NCBI GenBank assembly: GCA_963828385.1
Contig: CAWHEF010000002.1
Span: 2,294,001 to 2,358,000 of the forward strand
DNA length: 64,000 nt
Source: Bog-756 sp963828385
GTDB lineage: Bacteria; Actinomycetota; Acidimicrobiia; Acidimicrobiales; RAAP-2
Reading direction: 5' to 3'
This document shows, piece by piece, positions 36,021 through 47,200 of this stretch. A model generated the notes under the pieces. It was not told the DNA's origin, did no database searches, and saw only the letters and a program-made list of their open reading frames with translations. Position 1 is the first letter of the stretch; each line of letters begins with the position of its first letter. The position numbers and the translations under genes were made by a program.

Positions 36021-36677
36021 CTAACCGGCGCCGTGCTGCCCGAGCATCGCCGCAACGTCGTCGGCCATGGCCGTGCACAGCTCGACGAGCAGATCCAGCC
36101 GCTCCGAGACAGCGGGTGCGGCCAACAGGCGCTGGCGGTCGAAGAGGTCGAGCGGCGCCAGCGCACAGAGCGCCCACCCGGCCTCATCGGGATCAGCCGG
36201 GAGCTCGACGTCGTGTGGCAATGGCTGGGCCTCGGTGAGCTCGGACAGGAGCGAGCGCACGAGGACGACGGCTCGCCGTGCCGCTTCGACCGCCTCTGTT
36301 TGCCCGGCCCGGGGCGCGCCTCCGGCAGGAGCCGGCGGCTCGATCACCTCCGCCACGGCGCGGGGATAGGGGACTTCGGCCAGCCACCGGGTCACCCGCA
36401 GCCGACGCCCGCCCCGGGCCAGCACGGCCAGCCTCCCGCCCCCGAGCCGGTGGACGTCGGTCACCAGGGCCTCGGTGCCGATGTCGACCCGCTGGTCTCC
36501 CCCGCCCACCTCCGACCCCCGGGAGATGAGCACCACCCCGAAGGTCCCTTCCGCCTCGAGGCAGTCGGACATCAGCGCCCGGTAGCGGGGCTCGAAGACG
36601 TGGAGCGGGAGGACGGCCCCGGGGAAGAGCACCGTGGACAGGGGGAACATGGGAAGCGCCACTTCCGTCGGCGCCAC
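36021..36677 (-). CDS. LON peptidase substrate-binding domain protein
   Basis: 218 residues: LPMFPLSTVLFPGAVLPLHVFEPRYRALM, then FGVVLISRGSEVGG and GRRLRVTRW. This is the N-terminal substrate-binding domain of Lon as a stand-alone protein; neither ATPase nor protease domain is present. Its role in bacteria is unclear. It ends the CPBP-membrane protein transcript (10 bases after the previous stop). Confidence 0.85.
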   Translation of the reverse strand: MAPTEVALPMFPLSTVLFPGAVLPLHVFEPRYRALMSDCLEAEGTFGVVLISRGSEVGGGDQRVDIGTEALVTDVHRLGGGRLAVLARGGRRLRVTRWLAEVPYPRAVAEVIEPPAPAGGAPRAGQTEAVEAARRAVVLVRSLLSELTEAQPLPHDVELPADPDEAGWALCALAPLDLFDRQRLLAAPAVSERLDLLVELCTAMADDVAAMLGQHGAG

Positions 36678-36687
36678 GGCCGCCCCC

Positions 36688-39177
36688 TCAGATCGACCCG
36701 GACGCCACCGGGCCGCTGTTCTGCTTCCGGCGGCGGGACCGGCGCTCGACCACCGCCACCACGATGGCGCCGGCCACCGCCATCAGAGAGAGGGCCTTGC
36801 CGGCGGTGTCCGACGGCGTGCTCCCGTAGGTGAGCGAGACGTCATGGCCGGTCGGCACGACGACCATCAGATTGGGAGCCACCCGCCACGGTCCCTCGGC
36901 CCCGGTGACGTGCCAGTTGGGGAAGTAGGACACCTTGACCTCGACGGGCACCCCGGTACGGTCGACGTGGAAGCCCACCGAGTCGGTGGTCTGGACGACA
37001 CGCGTGACCGTGGCTTTGGGCTCGGCGACGGCCGCCGGCCGCGCCTCGCCGACAGGCACCCGGGCCCACGACGGTGGCCCACCCGCCGCCGGGACCACGT
37101 TCCACCGGGACGGGTCGTCGTACCAGCCGACAGCCGGGCCGAGCCAGCTGGCCTGGCTCTCCCCCACCCCGTTCCACACGACGGGTCTGTTGGCCAAGGG
37201 ATCGACGATCCCCGAGTCCTTCACCTCGAACACCTTCCACGTGGTGCTCTGGGGCTCGCCGTTGTAGTTGGTGGTCCAGGGCCCGGTCTGGGCCACGGGA
37301 ACGAGCTCGGGGTCGGCGTTCGCCGCCGCTACGACGGCCGGTGACGAGGCCAGGAAGTACCGCACGCCGAGCTGCTGGAGATGGGCGACCCCCAGGGGGA
37401 CGTTCAAGCCCCGATAGGTGATGGCCGGGGACGAGATGGCCAAGGACGGGTCGACCGACAGCTCGTCCTGGTCGATGAAATGGAACGGGGTGGTCGACGC
37501 CGACTCGAACAGCAGCCCCTCCATGGAGTCGATGCAGCCCCCTGTCCAATAGGGCAGCAGCATCAGGGACATGGTCGTGCCGAACCGGTTGAGAGACGGG
37601 TCGTACTCCCACATCGCCCTTCCGCAGCCGTGGTCGTGGCCGACGCTGGCCATGGTCGTGACGACGGCGTGGTACTCGGGATAGTCGACCTTTCGCTGGT
37701 AGCCCGAGTAGTTCCACTCCGCCCACGCCGAGGGCTGGTTGGCGGACGGTGTCACCCCGACGGCGGCGAGGGTCGACGCAGGAAGGACCAACGGGGGCAC
37801 GACCGTCAAACAGGCGGCGGCCAAGGCGACGAGTGGGCCGGCGACCGACCCGGCGGGGATGCCACCGGGCTCCGGCCTGCGGATTCGGGTGATCCGGCCG
37901 CCGGGTCGCCACGACGCCGGGTTGATCCGACCCACCCGATCCCGGACGATCATCACCCACCAGCCGATGCGGCGGCGGCGCTGCCAGCGGACGACGGCCG
38001 CCACCGTCTCTCCGGTGGCATAGCCGGCCATGAGGTAGAGGCACAGGAACCAGAACGGGAGGAACCGTGCGTTGTAGAGCTTGTTGGCCGGGTCGAGGCA
38101 CAGGGCGGCGGCCGACAGCGCCCCCATGACGGTGATGAGGAGGGCCACGTTGTTCCGTCGCAGCACCATGGCGACGAGGCCGACAGCGGCGGCGCAGAGG
38201 ACCCAGCGGGACGATCCCGGGAAGAGGAGGTGCGGATAGCCGGTCACGTTGACATAGCCCATGTTCGTGGTGAAGGCCTGCTCGGCGCCGAAGGGGACGA
38301 GCCACCAGGCGGCGAGGCCCATCCCGATGGCCCCCGACACCACCCCCCAGGCGAAGCGCCGGCCCCACCGCCGCCGGGCGAGGCGGCCGCGCACCCCCGA
38401 GCGCACCCCGCGCACCATATCGGCGTCGAGGAGCAGCCAGACCACGGCCCCCACACCGGCGAACATGGCCGGCAGCAGGTGGCAGAGGAGGGTGAGGGCG
38501 AACAGCACGGCAGCGAGGGCGCGGTGCCGGCCGGTGCGCACCCCACGGATCCAGACGCCGAGGAACACGAGGGCGAACGAGAGGCTCAACGAGAAGGAGA
38601 ACTCGCCGGCCAGGGTGGAGAGGATGTTGCCGCCGTAGATGGAGAAGCTCGGCTCGAACAGGAAGGGGAGGGTGGCGGCGGCCAGGCAGGCGGGGAGGGG
38701 GTCGACCAGCCGGGCCAACCGTCCGAAGGCCCAGGCACTGACGGGCAGGGTCAGCGTCCCGAGCACGGTCACGAGCTTGAAGGCGACGTTGTAGGGCATC
38801 ACCGTGTTGAACAGCACGGTGATGAGCCCCGGCAGCGGGAAGTAGAAGGTGTAGAGGGGGAACCCGTCGTACCAGTCGGGGTCCCATCCGGTGAGCTGGC
38901 CATGGGACAACAGGTGGGCCTGCAAGAAGGCCGGCAGCATCACATGGGCCCCGGTGTCGCCCCCGGCGGTGGTGGTGTTGGCCACGAGCAGCTCGGGATG
39001 GAGCTGGCTCAAGGCGACCAGGGTGACCCCGAGCACACAGACGACGTTGGCCCAAGCCGGCCAGGCCGATCGGCGGATGAACCGACTGCCCGATGGCGGC
39101 CGTGCGCTGCCTGCCATCGGCCGGCGGACGACCGGGGCGGTCCTGTCGGACGAGGCGTCGAGGGGGGTCGTGGTCAC
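36688..39177 (-). CDS. Large multi-pass membrane protein, GT-C-like
   Basis: 829 residues with about 11-13 helices, mainly in residues 40-470, then an extracellular domain of about 330 residues and a final helix near the end (SLMAVAGAIVVAVVERR). An aspartate follows the first helix in TAGGDTGAHVMLPAFL, as in GT-C lipid-linked glycosyltransferases. DWYDGFPLYTFYFPLP and YNARFLPFWFLCLYL are also seen in actinobacterial proteins of this type. Transfer from a polyprenyl-phosphate sugar to a surface glycan is plausible but unproven. Confidence 0.6.
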   Translation of the reverse strand: MTTTPLDASSDRTAPVVRRPMAGSARPPSGSRFIRRSAWPAWANVVCVLGVTLVALSQLHPELLVANTTTAGGDTGAHVMLPAFLQAHLLSHGQLTGWDPDWYDGFPLYTFYFPLPGLITVLFNTVMPYNVAFKLVTVLGTLTLPVSAWAFGRLARLVDPLPACLAAATLPFLFEPSFSIYGGNILSTLAGEFSFSLSLSFALVFLGVWIRGVRTGRHRALAAVLFALTLLCHLLPAMFAGVGAVVWLLLDADMVRGVRSGVRGRLARRRWGRRFAWGVVSGAIGMGLAAWWLVPFGAEQAFTTNMGYVNVTGYPHLLFPGSSRWVLCAAAVGLVAMVLRRNNVALLITVMGALSAAALCLDPANKLYNARFLPFWFLCLYLMAGYATGETVAAVVRWQRRRRIGWWVMIVRDRVGRINPASWRPGGRITRIRRPEPGGIPAGSVAGPLVALAAACLTVVPPLVLPASTLAAVGVTPSANQPSAWAEWNYSGYQRKVDYPEYHAVVTTMASVGHDHGCGRAMWEYDPSLNRFGTTMSLMLLPYWTGGCIDSMEGLLFESASTTPFHFIDQDELSVDPSLAISSPAITYRGLNVPLGVAHLQQLGVRYFLASSPAVVAAANADPELVPVAQTGPWTTNYNGEPQSTTWKVFEVKDSGIVDPLANRPVVWNGVGESQASWLGPAVGWYDDPSRWNVVPAAGGPPSWARVPVGEARPAAVAEPKATVTRVVQTTDSVGFHVDRTGVPVEVKVSYFPNWHVTGAEGPWRVAPNLMVVVPTGHDVSLTYGSTPSDTAGKALSLMAVAGAIVVAVVERRSRRRKQNSGPVASGSI

Positions 39178-39213
39178 CGTCCCGTCTCCCGCCGGATGTG
39201 GTGGGACCTCACG

Positions 39214-40233
39214 TCAGAACAGGTGGCCGGGCGCGAGCACCGGGACGACGGCGGCGGCCACGGCCACGAGGTTGAAGCTTGCGTGCGCCACCATGTTCAT
39301 CCCGAGACGCCCGGTGCGATAGGCGACGAAGCTGAGGACGATCCCGAAGACGGCCAGCCCGAAGAACTGGAGGGACTCGTCGTGGGCCAGGCCGAAGAGG
39401 GCACCGGTCACCACCATGGCCAGGGCCGGGCCCACCCAGCCCCCGATGGTGCCGAACAGCCGGCACACCGCCCGGAGCAGGACGCCCCGGAAGAACAGCT
39501 CCTCGAAGAAGGGGGCGCCGACGACGGTGAGGATGGCGATGACCAGGTAGCCGGCGCCGTGGGACGCCCCCGTCAGGTGTTGGCTCGGCGCGTTGAAGCG
39601 CTGGTTGAAGTTGTGCACGTGCTCGGAGATGGGGACGTAGATCAAGGCGACGAGGAACTGGCCGCCGACCCCGATGGGGATGCCGACGAGATCGACCCAG
39701 CGGAACCGGATACCGAGGTCCGGCGCCAGGCGCCTCGTCCCCCGGAACCGGCTCGAGAGCCATGCCGCCACGAGGAAGCCGACCCACAGGCCCACCAGGG
39801 TGGCCCCGATGTACCAGGTCGGGGGCTCGTTCAACCGGGCGATGGCGGAGAGGGACCGCTCGTGCCCGGCGGCGGCGGCGGCGGCGACCACGGCGATGGC
39901 CGCCACCACCTGGCCGACTACGAAGCCGATCGCCGCGAAGAGCAGCCACATCCACGCAGACGAGCGGTCGACGGGCGGCCTTCCGGCTCCCAGCTGGACC
40001 CCGAGCGAGGCATCGCCCACGTCGACGGGCAGGTCAGACGGCGAGCCGCCCGGTGACCCCGGGGCGGCCGGCCATCCCGGTCGAGGTCCGAGGTTCGGCG
40101 CCCGGGGAGGGGGCGGGGGCCAGAGGGGCGCCGATCCCCAGGGCGGGACCGGCGGTGGAGGGGGCGCTTGCGCGCCCGCCGGGCGGTCGGGGCCGGGAGC
40201 GGGGTCCGTCCCCTGTTCGGACCGCTCGATCAC
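39214..40233 (-). CDS. CPBP family intramembrane metalloprotease
   Basis: 339 residues. A Pro-rich cytoplasmic N terminus (about 20-75, PPPPPVPPWG) precedes 7-8 membrane helices. The active-site motifs are EELFFRG (motif 1, Glu-Glu...Arg), FGLAHD (motif 2) and NMVAHASFN (motif 3). Members cleave prenylated or signal-type peptides or give bacteriocin immunity. GTG 40233 fits a TATCGT box 6 bases upstream. It heads a run with the large membrane protein and the LON-domain protein. Confidence 0.85.
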   Translation of the reverse strand: MIERSEQGTDPAPGPDRPAGAQAPPPPPVPPWGSAPLWPPPPPRAPNLGPRPGWPAAPGSPGGSPSDLPVDVGDASLGVQLGAGRPPVDRSSAWMWLLFAAIGFVVGQVVAAIAVVAAAAAAGHERSLSAIARLNEPPTWYIGATLVGLWVGFLVAAWLSSRFRGTRRLAPDLGIRFRWVDLVGIPIGVGGQFLVALIYVPISEHVHNFNQRFNAPSQHLTGASHGAGYLVIAILTVVGAPFFEELFFRGVLLRAVCRLFGTIGGWVGPALAMVVTGALFGLAHDESLQFFGLAVFGIVLSFVAYRTGRLGMNMVAHASFNLVAVAAAVVPVLAPGHLF

Positions 40234-40239
40234 GCTTCC

Positions 40240-40245
40240 ACGATA
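40240..40245 (-). promoter_or_regulatory. Leaderless -10 box, CPBP protease
   Basis: Minus-strand TATCGT at 40245-40240, 6 bases before GTG 40233. Confidence 0.45.
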
Positions 40246-40352
40246 CCGACGCAACCCTGGCCGGAACCGGCGGCCCCCTCCCCGGGCCACGCCGACATGG
40301 GCCCCCTCCGTCGGTGGCCAGCGGCGATGCCCGATACTGGGCCCCGTGCGAA

Positions 40353-40365
40353 TAGCATGATGGGG
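40353..40365 (+). promoter_or_regulatory. Leaderless -10 box, ftsH
   Basis: TAGCAT at 40353-40358, 6 bases, GTG at 40365. No ribosome-binding site. Confidence 0.45.
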
Positions 40366-42645
40366 TGAGCCCGCCCGACCCGGAAGCCCCGAACGGCCTG
40401 AACGGCCCCACCGGCCGCGGCGGGGAGCCCACCGGCCAGGGGCGGAACCGGATGCTGCTCTACCTGGTCGTGGTGGCCGCCATCGTGGCCGTGGTGGTCA
40501 TCCCCGGCCTCGTCCACAAGTCGTCCCCGAACACGCTGACCTACACCACCTTCCTCTCGGAGGTCTCAGAGCAAGCAGGTGAAGTCGGCCACCGTCGACC
40601 AGACCAACGGCGTCATCACCGGTCAGCTCACCGACGGGAGCAGTTACACGGTCAACGGACCGGCGACGGTGACCGACTCCGAGCTGTCGGCCCTCCGTCC
40701 CCTCGGCACGAACTTCAAGCTGGTCACCTCGACCACCAACCCCTTGCTCTCCCTGCTCTGGTACCTGCTTCCTCTCGCCGCCATCGTCGGGCTGTTCTAT
40801 TTCTTGAGCAGGCGGGCCCAGGGCCAGATGGGCAGCATCATGTCCATCGGTCGGTCGCGGGCGAAGCTCTACTCGACCGAGCGGCCGTCCACCACCTTCG
40901 ACGACGTCGCCGGGTACGACGGCGTGAAGCTCGAGATCTCCGAAGTGGTGGACTTCCTGAAGACGCCTGCCCGGTTCAAGGACATCGGGGCCCGCATCCC
41001 CAAGGGGATCCTCCTCGTCGGCCCTCCCGGCACCGGGAAGACCCTGCTGGCCCGGGCGGTGGCCGGCGAGGCCGGGGTGCCCTTCATGTCGGTCAGCGGC
41101 TCGGACTTCATGGAGATGTTCGTCGGCGTGGGGGCCAGCCGGGTGCGCGACCTGTTCGCCACCGCCCGCAAGCAGGCGCCCGCCATCGTGTTCATCGACG
41201 AGATCGACTCCATCGGCCGCAAGCGGGGTGCCGGCCTCGGCGGCGGTCACGACGAGCGCGAGCAGACCCTGAACCAGATGCTCTCGGAGATGGACGGGTT
41301 CGACCCGACCGAGGGCATCGTGGTCATGGCCGCCACCAACCGCCCCGACATCCTCGACGCCGCCATCCTCCGGCCCGGCCGCTTCGACCGCCAGATCGTG
41401 GTGCCCCTCCCCGACCTCGCCGAGCGCCTCCCCATCCTCCAGGTCCACTGCAAGGACAAGCGGGTGGACCCGAGCGTCGACCTCGGCACGGTGGCCCGGG
41501 GCACGCCGGGCATGAGCGGAGCCGACCTGGCCAACCTGGTGAACGAGGCCGCCCTCCACGCCGTCCGCCGGGGCTCGAAGGTCATCCAGAACATCGATTT
41601 CGAGGCGTCCCGCGACCGGGTGCTGATGGGTCAACGACGCGAGAGCCTGGTCCTGACCGACGCCGAGAAGGAGCGGGTGGCGTTCCACGAGGGCGGCCAC
41701 GCCGTGCTCGCCTACGTCCTGCCCGAGGCGGACCCGGTGCACAAGGTGACCATCCTGCCGACCGGCATGGCCCTCGGCGTGACCATGCAGCTGCCGATGG
41801 AGGAGCGCCACATCCACCCCCGCCAGCACATCGAAGACTCGCTCGCCGTGCGCATGGGCGGTCGGGCCGCCGAGCTGCTCGTCTACGGCGACCTCTCGAC
41901 CGGGGCGAGCAACGACCTCGTCGGCAACACCGAGCTGGCCCGCAAGATGGTGCGCGAGTGGGGGATGAGCGACAAGATCGGCCCGATGGCCTGGGGCTCC
42001 CAGGGACAGGTGTTCCTGGGCGAGGACCTCATGCACACCCGCGACTACTCCGAGCACACCAGCCAGATCATCGACGACGAGGTCGAGCAGATCCTCCGCA
42101 TCCAAGAGGAGCGGGCCTTGGAGGTGCTGGCCCGGCACCGGGGCGGGCTCGACGCCGTGGCCCGGGCCCTGCTCGACGAGGAGACCATCGACGGCGAGAC
42201 GGTCGGGCGCCTGGTCGACACCGCCTACGGCCGCCCGGTCCACGAACACGGCGTGAAGGCCGTACCGCCCATCTTCGTCGCATCCGAGCACGGCCCGAGC
42301 GGCGCCGGTGACGCCGATGGCCCCCCCGAGCGCCCCTCCGTCGATCACGAAGAGGAGGCGCCGCCGGTGGGACCGGCCGCACGGACAGGCGGTGGCGCAC
42401 GCGCCGCGGACGGAGAAGAAGCCGCGGACAGAGAAGAAGAGGAAGAAGGGGCGGCAGTGTCGGGCGCCGTCCAGGCCGCCGACCGGCCCGGAGACGACCC
42501 CGTGAACGGCACGAACCCGGTGCCGCCCCCGCCGGGACAGCAGTGGCCACCGGGCCCCCCGGCCGTCCCCGGGACACCGACACCTGGTCACTGGCCCCGC
42601 CAGGCCCCCTGGCCTCCCCCTCCCCCGCCTTCCTCCACCCGCTAG
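40365..42645 (+). pseudogene. ftsH: ATP-dependent zinc metalloprotease FtsH, one frameshift
   Basis: About 760 residues once repaired. N-terminal helix (about 32-48), an extracytoplasmic domain, then a second helix (LLSLLWYLLPLAAIVGLFYF). The AAA domain has Walker A VGPPGTGKTLLA, Walker B IVFIDEIDSIG and SRH NRPDILDAAILRPGRFDRQ. The zinc site is HEGGH (41686-41700). A Pro-rich tail of about 95 residues ends PPPPPSSTR, as in other actinobacterial FtsH. The frame breaks near 40562-40572; removing one base joins FLSEVS to SKQVKSATVDQ. As FtsH is usually essential, this is most likely a sequence error. Confidence 0.9.
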
Positions 42646-42719
42646 CGGGCCGGCCCGACGAAAGAGCTCAGACCCGGGCGCCACCCCGCCACGTCATCGT
42701 CCGCGCTGCAGCCGGCACG

Positions 42720-44213
42720 TCAGCCGGAAAGCGGAATCCCGGCTGCGGAGACCACCCCGGGGGCCCCGGACGGGCCGCTGTCGCTCTCGACGACGACCTG
42801 TGCCGACGAGCGGACGGTCCGAGCCCCGAGCCCGCTCGCGCCCGGCACGGCGACGATGGCCAACCGCCCGGGGGGGACGGTGGCCGCGGCCGGCGCTCCG
42901 GCGCCCGAGACGAGCGCGATCTCGACACGTGCGCTCTGGCCGCCGGGGTTGGCCACGGCGATGGTGTCCACGGCGGCCCCGGGGACGGGGGGCGCCCCGG
43001 GAGAGCCGGGACCCGGCACGAGCCAGTGGTCCGAGAGCGACGTCGTCGCCATCGACGTGCCCCACCGGGGCGGCGTCGACCCGGTCGGTGCCTGCACCGT
43101 GCGCCCGACAACGATGGGCGAGCTGGCGTCGACGGCGACGGCATAGGGGGTCCCCTGGGGGAAGCCGCCCTGTCCTCCGGCTGCCACCTCTTCGAGGGAC
43201 TGGGCGCCGAGCTCGATCCGCTTGGGTTGGATGGTCCCGGTGGCCAGCCCGAACGTCATGGTGACGGCGGCGGCCGACTGGCCCGGGTTCGCCAGTGTGA
43301 AGGAGACTCCGGTGCCGCTCGACGCCGTGGTCTGCCCGAAACGCCACGAGGTCGACGTCTGTGGGGCGCCGAGGAGGAGCGACATCCCCGGGGCGCCACC
43401 GGAGCTCTCCTCGAGCTCGGTGCTGACGACGGCGCTGCTCTGGGCTTCGACGAACGTGGCGATGTCCGACGCGTCGGGCACGTAGTCGCCCACGTGCTCG
43501 ACCACGACACGGCCCGGGGGAACGGCGATGCCCTGGTAGGTCTGGGGGGCCACCAGGCCGGAGGGGGTCAGGAACGACACGTTGACCATCGCCTCGACGG
43601 CGGTCGGGTTGAACAGCGTGAGCGTCACGTTGTTGCCCGACGACGTGGCGCCACCGGCGAACGACCACGCCGTCGACGTGCCGGTGGCACAGGGGGCGGA
43701 GCTCCATCCGTTCGGCCCCGACACGCTCTCCGTGGCGGCCACGCCTCCGCCGGCGAAGGCGAACCTGGTGGCGACGGGGCCGGCGGGAAGCCCGGTCGTC
43801 GGATTGACGGTGACGGAGCCGGAAGCGGGAACCACCACCCTCTGGCGGACCACCGGTGCCGTCCCGCCGACGGCCGAGGAGCCGACCGTGGTCGCCGTGC
43901 CCCGGACGGGGCTCGCCGTCGAATTGGTCAACGTGATCGCCGCCGCCTCGCCCGAGGCGATCGCCGGGGAACAGAAGGCCGACGAGGAGACAGCATCGGC
44001 GGTGGCCGGCATCACCCCGTCGCCCACCGGCAGGGGCGGCGGTGCGCTCGGCGGTGGCCCGGCGGCGTCCACGATGGCGGGAACGGCGATGACCACGACC
44101 ACCGCCACGGCAGCCACCCAGCGGGGCGACACCCTCCGGACGCCCACCTTGGCCGCGTGCCGCCCATGTCCCAAGGGATGGGAGGGCGACGGCGGGCCAC
44201 CGGGCGGGCTCAC
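42720..44213 (-). CDS. DUF5719 family secreted protein
   Basis: 497 residues. One N-terminal helix (VAAVAVVVVIAVPAIVDA, about 30-47), then Ser/Thr/Gly-rich beta repeats with recurring TLTNSTASPV, TLFNPTAVEAMVNVSF, TLANPGQSAAAVTMTF and VANPGGQSARVEIAL segments, which look like tandem Ig-like or CARDB-type domains. Actinobacterial DUF5719 proteins sit next to a giant GT2 glycosyltransferase, as here, with a 4-base GTGA overlap, so a partner role in surface glycan assembly is likely. Function otherwise unknown. Confidence 0.75.
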   Translation of the reverse strand: MSPPGGPPSPSHPLGHGRHAAKVGVRRVSPRWVAAVAVVVVIAVPAIVDAAGPPPSAPPPLPVGDGVMPATADAVSSSAFCSPAIASGEAAAITLTNSTASPVRGTATTVGSSAVGGTAPVVRQRVVVPASGSVTVNPTTGLPAGPVATRFAFAGGGVAATESVSGPNGWSSAPCATGTSTAWSFAGGATSSGNNVTLTLFNPTAVEAMVNVSFLTPSGLVAPQTYQGIAVPPGRVVVEHVGDYVPDASDIATFVEAQSSAVVSTELEESSGGAPGMSLLLGAPQTSTSWRFGQTTASSGTGVSFTLANPGQSAAAVTMTFGLATGTIQPKRIELGAQSLEEVAAGGQGGFPQGTPYAVAVDASSPIVVGRTVQAPTGSTPPRWGTSMATTSLSDHWLVPGPGSPGAPPVPGAAVDTIAVANPGGQSARVEIALVSGAGAPAAATVPPGRLAIVAVPGASGLGARTVRSSAQVVVESDSGPSGAPGVVSAAGIPLSG

Positions 44214-47200
44214 CGCTCCCCCGGGTGACGAGCGGCCTTCGTCGGTCGGTCCCCGCCACGACCGGGGCGCCACCGGGCCCGGCCGCTGCCCGGCCACCTC
44301 CCGAGCAGCACCAGGAGCACCGCGATCCAGGTGAGGACCGAGGCCAGCAGCGAGAGGGGAGCGAGGAGCCCCCCGTCGAAGCCGAGCACCGCCGGTCCGG
44401 ACCGCGTCACCTGGTAGCGCGCCGCCCCAGCCGAACGAAGGCGACCGGGCCGCCTCCGACCCGCCGGACTGGGTGAGCGACCACGAGCCGGCGGGGGCGA
44501 GGGCGGCGAGGACCGTGCCTCTCGATACCGGTCCCGCGTAGGAGCGGGCCGCAGGCGGTCCCGAAAGGACCGGCCTGGCCGAGGGAACCGGGCTCGTTCC
44601 CGGCGGACCCACGGGTGTCTGCCCGCCGGCGGGGACGGGCCGCCCAGAGGGAACCTCCGCCTGCTGGGGCAGCCAGTCGGCGTTGTCGTAGACGGTGATC
44701 CCCGTGCCCGAGACGACCGCGCTCAGGTCAAGCTGGCGGTCGAGGGCAGGAGCCAGCCGGGGCGGGACCGGGTAGGAGGCCGGCGACTGCTCGCCGCCGA
44801 TCTCGGGAGCGAGGGCCGTGACGAGCACGACATAGCGGATCCCGGCCGATCCGAGCAGGTGCCCGAGACGGTCGGTCCCCCCGCTCCGCCAGGGAGACGT
44901 CGGACGCCAGCGCCGCCGCCGCTCCGGCAGACGGGGGGGTCCACAGCCATCGGGCGTCGGGGCCTCCGTCCTCCGAGGTGGCATAGGCCAGGCCACCGCC
45001 GGCGCTCCACGAGCCCTGGTTCAAGGCGCGGGCATCCCCGAGCCACAGGGCTCGGAACGCCCCCGACGACTCCCGCGCCCGCATCCACGAGACGGACTGG
45101 CTGAAGTCGTTGACCGGGAGGTCCCACCGGCCGGGCAGGGCGGAGACCACGGTGGGCAGCGCCCCGAGCACGGCGAACAGGGCGGCGAGCACGGCGACAA
45201 CCTGGCGCCACCCGAACTGGGCCGAGGGCAGGTCCCGCTCGAAGGCGGCCATCCCGACCCCGATGGCACAGGCGACGGCGGCAGCGGCCGGGGCCAGGAG
45301 GATCAGCGTGCCGACGGCCAGGCTTCCCGTCCACCCGCGTCCCACGATCCATGCCGCCAGGAAGAACACGAGGACGATCGACCACAGACGGCACGCCCAC
45401 TCGAACCGCCTCGAGCGCCCGAGCACGAGCGCAGCCAGTCCAGCGCCGACGAACCCCCAGGCCAACGGCGAGCCACCGATGGGTCCGACGGCGAACCGGA
45501 GCAGGGAGCCCCACGACGGTGCCTCCGAAGCCGGGACCGGCACCCCGAAGACCGTCACCGCGTGCCCCGAGCCGATCACACCGACCACCCAGGGGAGGCA
45601 GATGAACGCCGCCGCCACCGTGGCCGCCACGGCCACGGCGAGGGCACGGGCCATGGCCCGCCACTCCCCTGAGACGGTGGCCGAGAGGACGAGTGCGGCA
45701 GCGGCGAGCACGACGACGATGGCAGCAGCAGGGACGAACGAGACGAGCACCGCCTCGACCAGGCCGAGCAGCATCACCCTGCGGACCAGCGGGCGGGCCC
45801 ACCATCCCGGTGGCGGACGGTCAGCGGCTCGTTCCGGGGGAGGTCCGTATGGGACGACGCCGGTGGCCCGGAAGAGGTGGAGGAGGATCCACGGGGCCCC
45901 GGCATAGAGGACGAGCCCGTCGAAGCGGCCTTGCGACAGCGCGTCGTAGGGAAGGGCCATGGCCAGATAGGAGAGGCCCGCCACGACGGGGCCCCGTCGG
46001 GAGGGGAAAGGCCGGACCAACCGGGCCACGCCCAGGGCACCGACAGGCAGACACGCCAGGATCAGCACCTTCTGGGCCAGGCCCATTGCCCCGATGAGGA
46101 CCGTGCCGGCCAGCCCTACCAGGGCCAGCGCCGGGGTGGAGGGCGACGTCGTCCCCACCCCGGCCGGGTGCCAGCCGGCGCCGAAGGCGGCGAACGTGGA
46201 GGACCAGCCCGGGAAGGGTACGAACTGACCGATGACCGGGAGCCGCCCGGCCAGGATCCCCCGGGTCCCGATCAACACCACGATGAACGCCACGACCCAC
46301 GCCGACAGCCTCGCCGTCGAGCCCGTCCAGGCGATCCCCCCACCAGCCATCTTCGTGGGCGCCACGACGGCCGGGCGATCGCCGGCGGCGACCCAGGCCC
46401 CGGTGGCGACCGGAGGCTCGGAAGGCGGCGGGCTCTCGACCGCCGCCTCCAGCTCGTCGGCATGGGCTCCGTGGAAGCCGTGGACGAAGAGCCGCCTTCC
46501 GTAGGAGGAGAGCCGGGCGCTGCCGCCCAGTTGGAGCTGGCGGATCTCCCTGTCGCGGAGGCGGCGGTGGACCTTCAGGTCGGCCCGCTGGCGCCGGATG
46601 GCCGAGATCCGGCCCAGGTTCCACCGCCAGGCCCGAACGACGGCCCGTGCCCTCGATCGGTTGCCGGCCAGGCCGGCGACGATCACCTCGCCCACCGCCA
46701 GCACCACCAGCTGGGGCACCACCCGGAACAGGTGGAACAAGCCGTAGCACTTGAACACAGCCAGGAGCTCATGGCGGCGCTGGAGCTCCTGGAGGGTGGT
46801 CCGTCGGGGCGGGGGGCCGCCTCCCTCAGGGGTGACGAGGGAGGGCTCGACCGGCCGGGCGCCCGAGGCGAGCTCCTCGAGATGACGGACACGGGCGTCG
46901 GGGGCGACGATGACCCGGGCGCCGGCCACCTGGGCCCGCCAGCACAGGTCGAGATCCTCGCCCATGGCCACGATGGCCGGGTCGAAGCCACCGAGCTCGG
47001 TGAAGAGGTCGGCCCGCACAAGGGTGACGCCGCCGGGGGCGACGAACACGTCGCGCACGGCGTCGTGCTGGCCGTGGTCGATCTCGTGGGGATGGACCCG
47101 GTCGACGACTGAGCCCCCTTTGTCGACCATCATCCCGACATGGACGAGCTGCCGGGGATCGTCCCAGCTCACCACCTTGGACGAGACGATGCCGGCGTTG

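Noticed and set aside
37381..40056. Plus-strand frame of 891 codons
   Set aside because: Antisense of the membrane protein and CPBP gene; GC-rich shadow full of Gly, Arg and His with no motif.
40562..40572. Programmed frameshift in ftsH
   Set aside because: No slippery heptamer or pause structure, and the same one-base insertions occur in unrelated genes.
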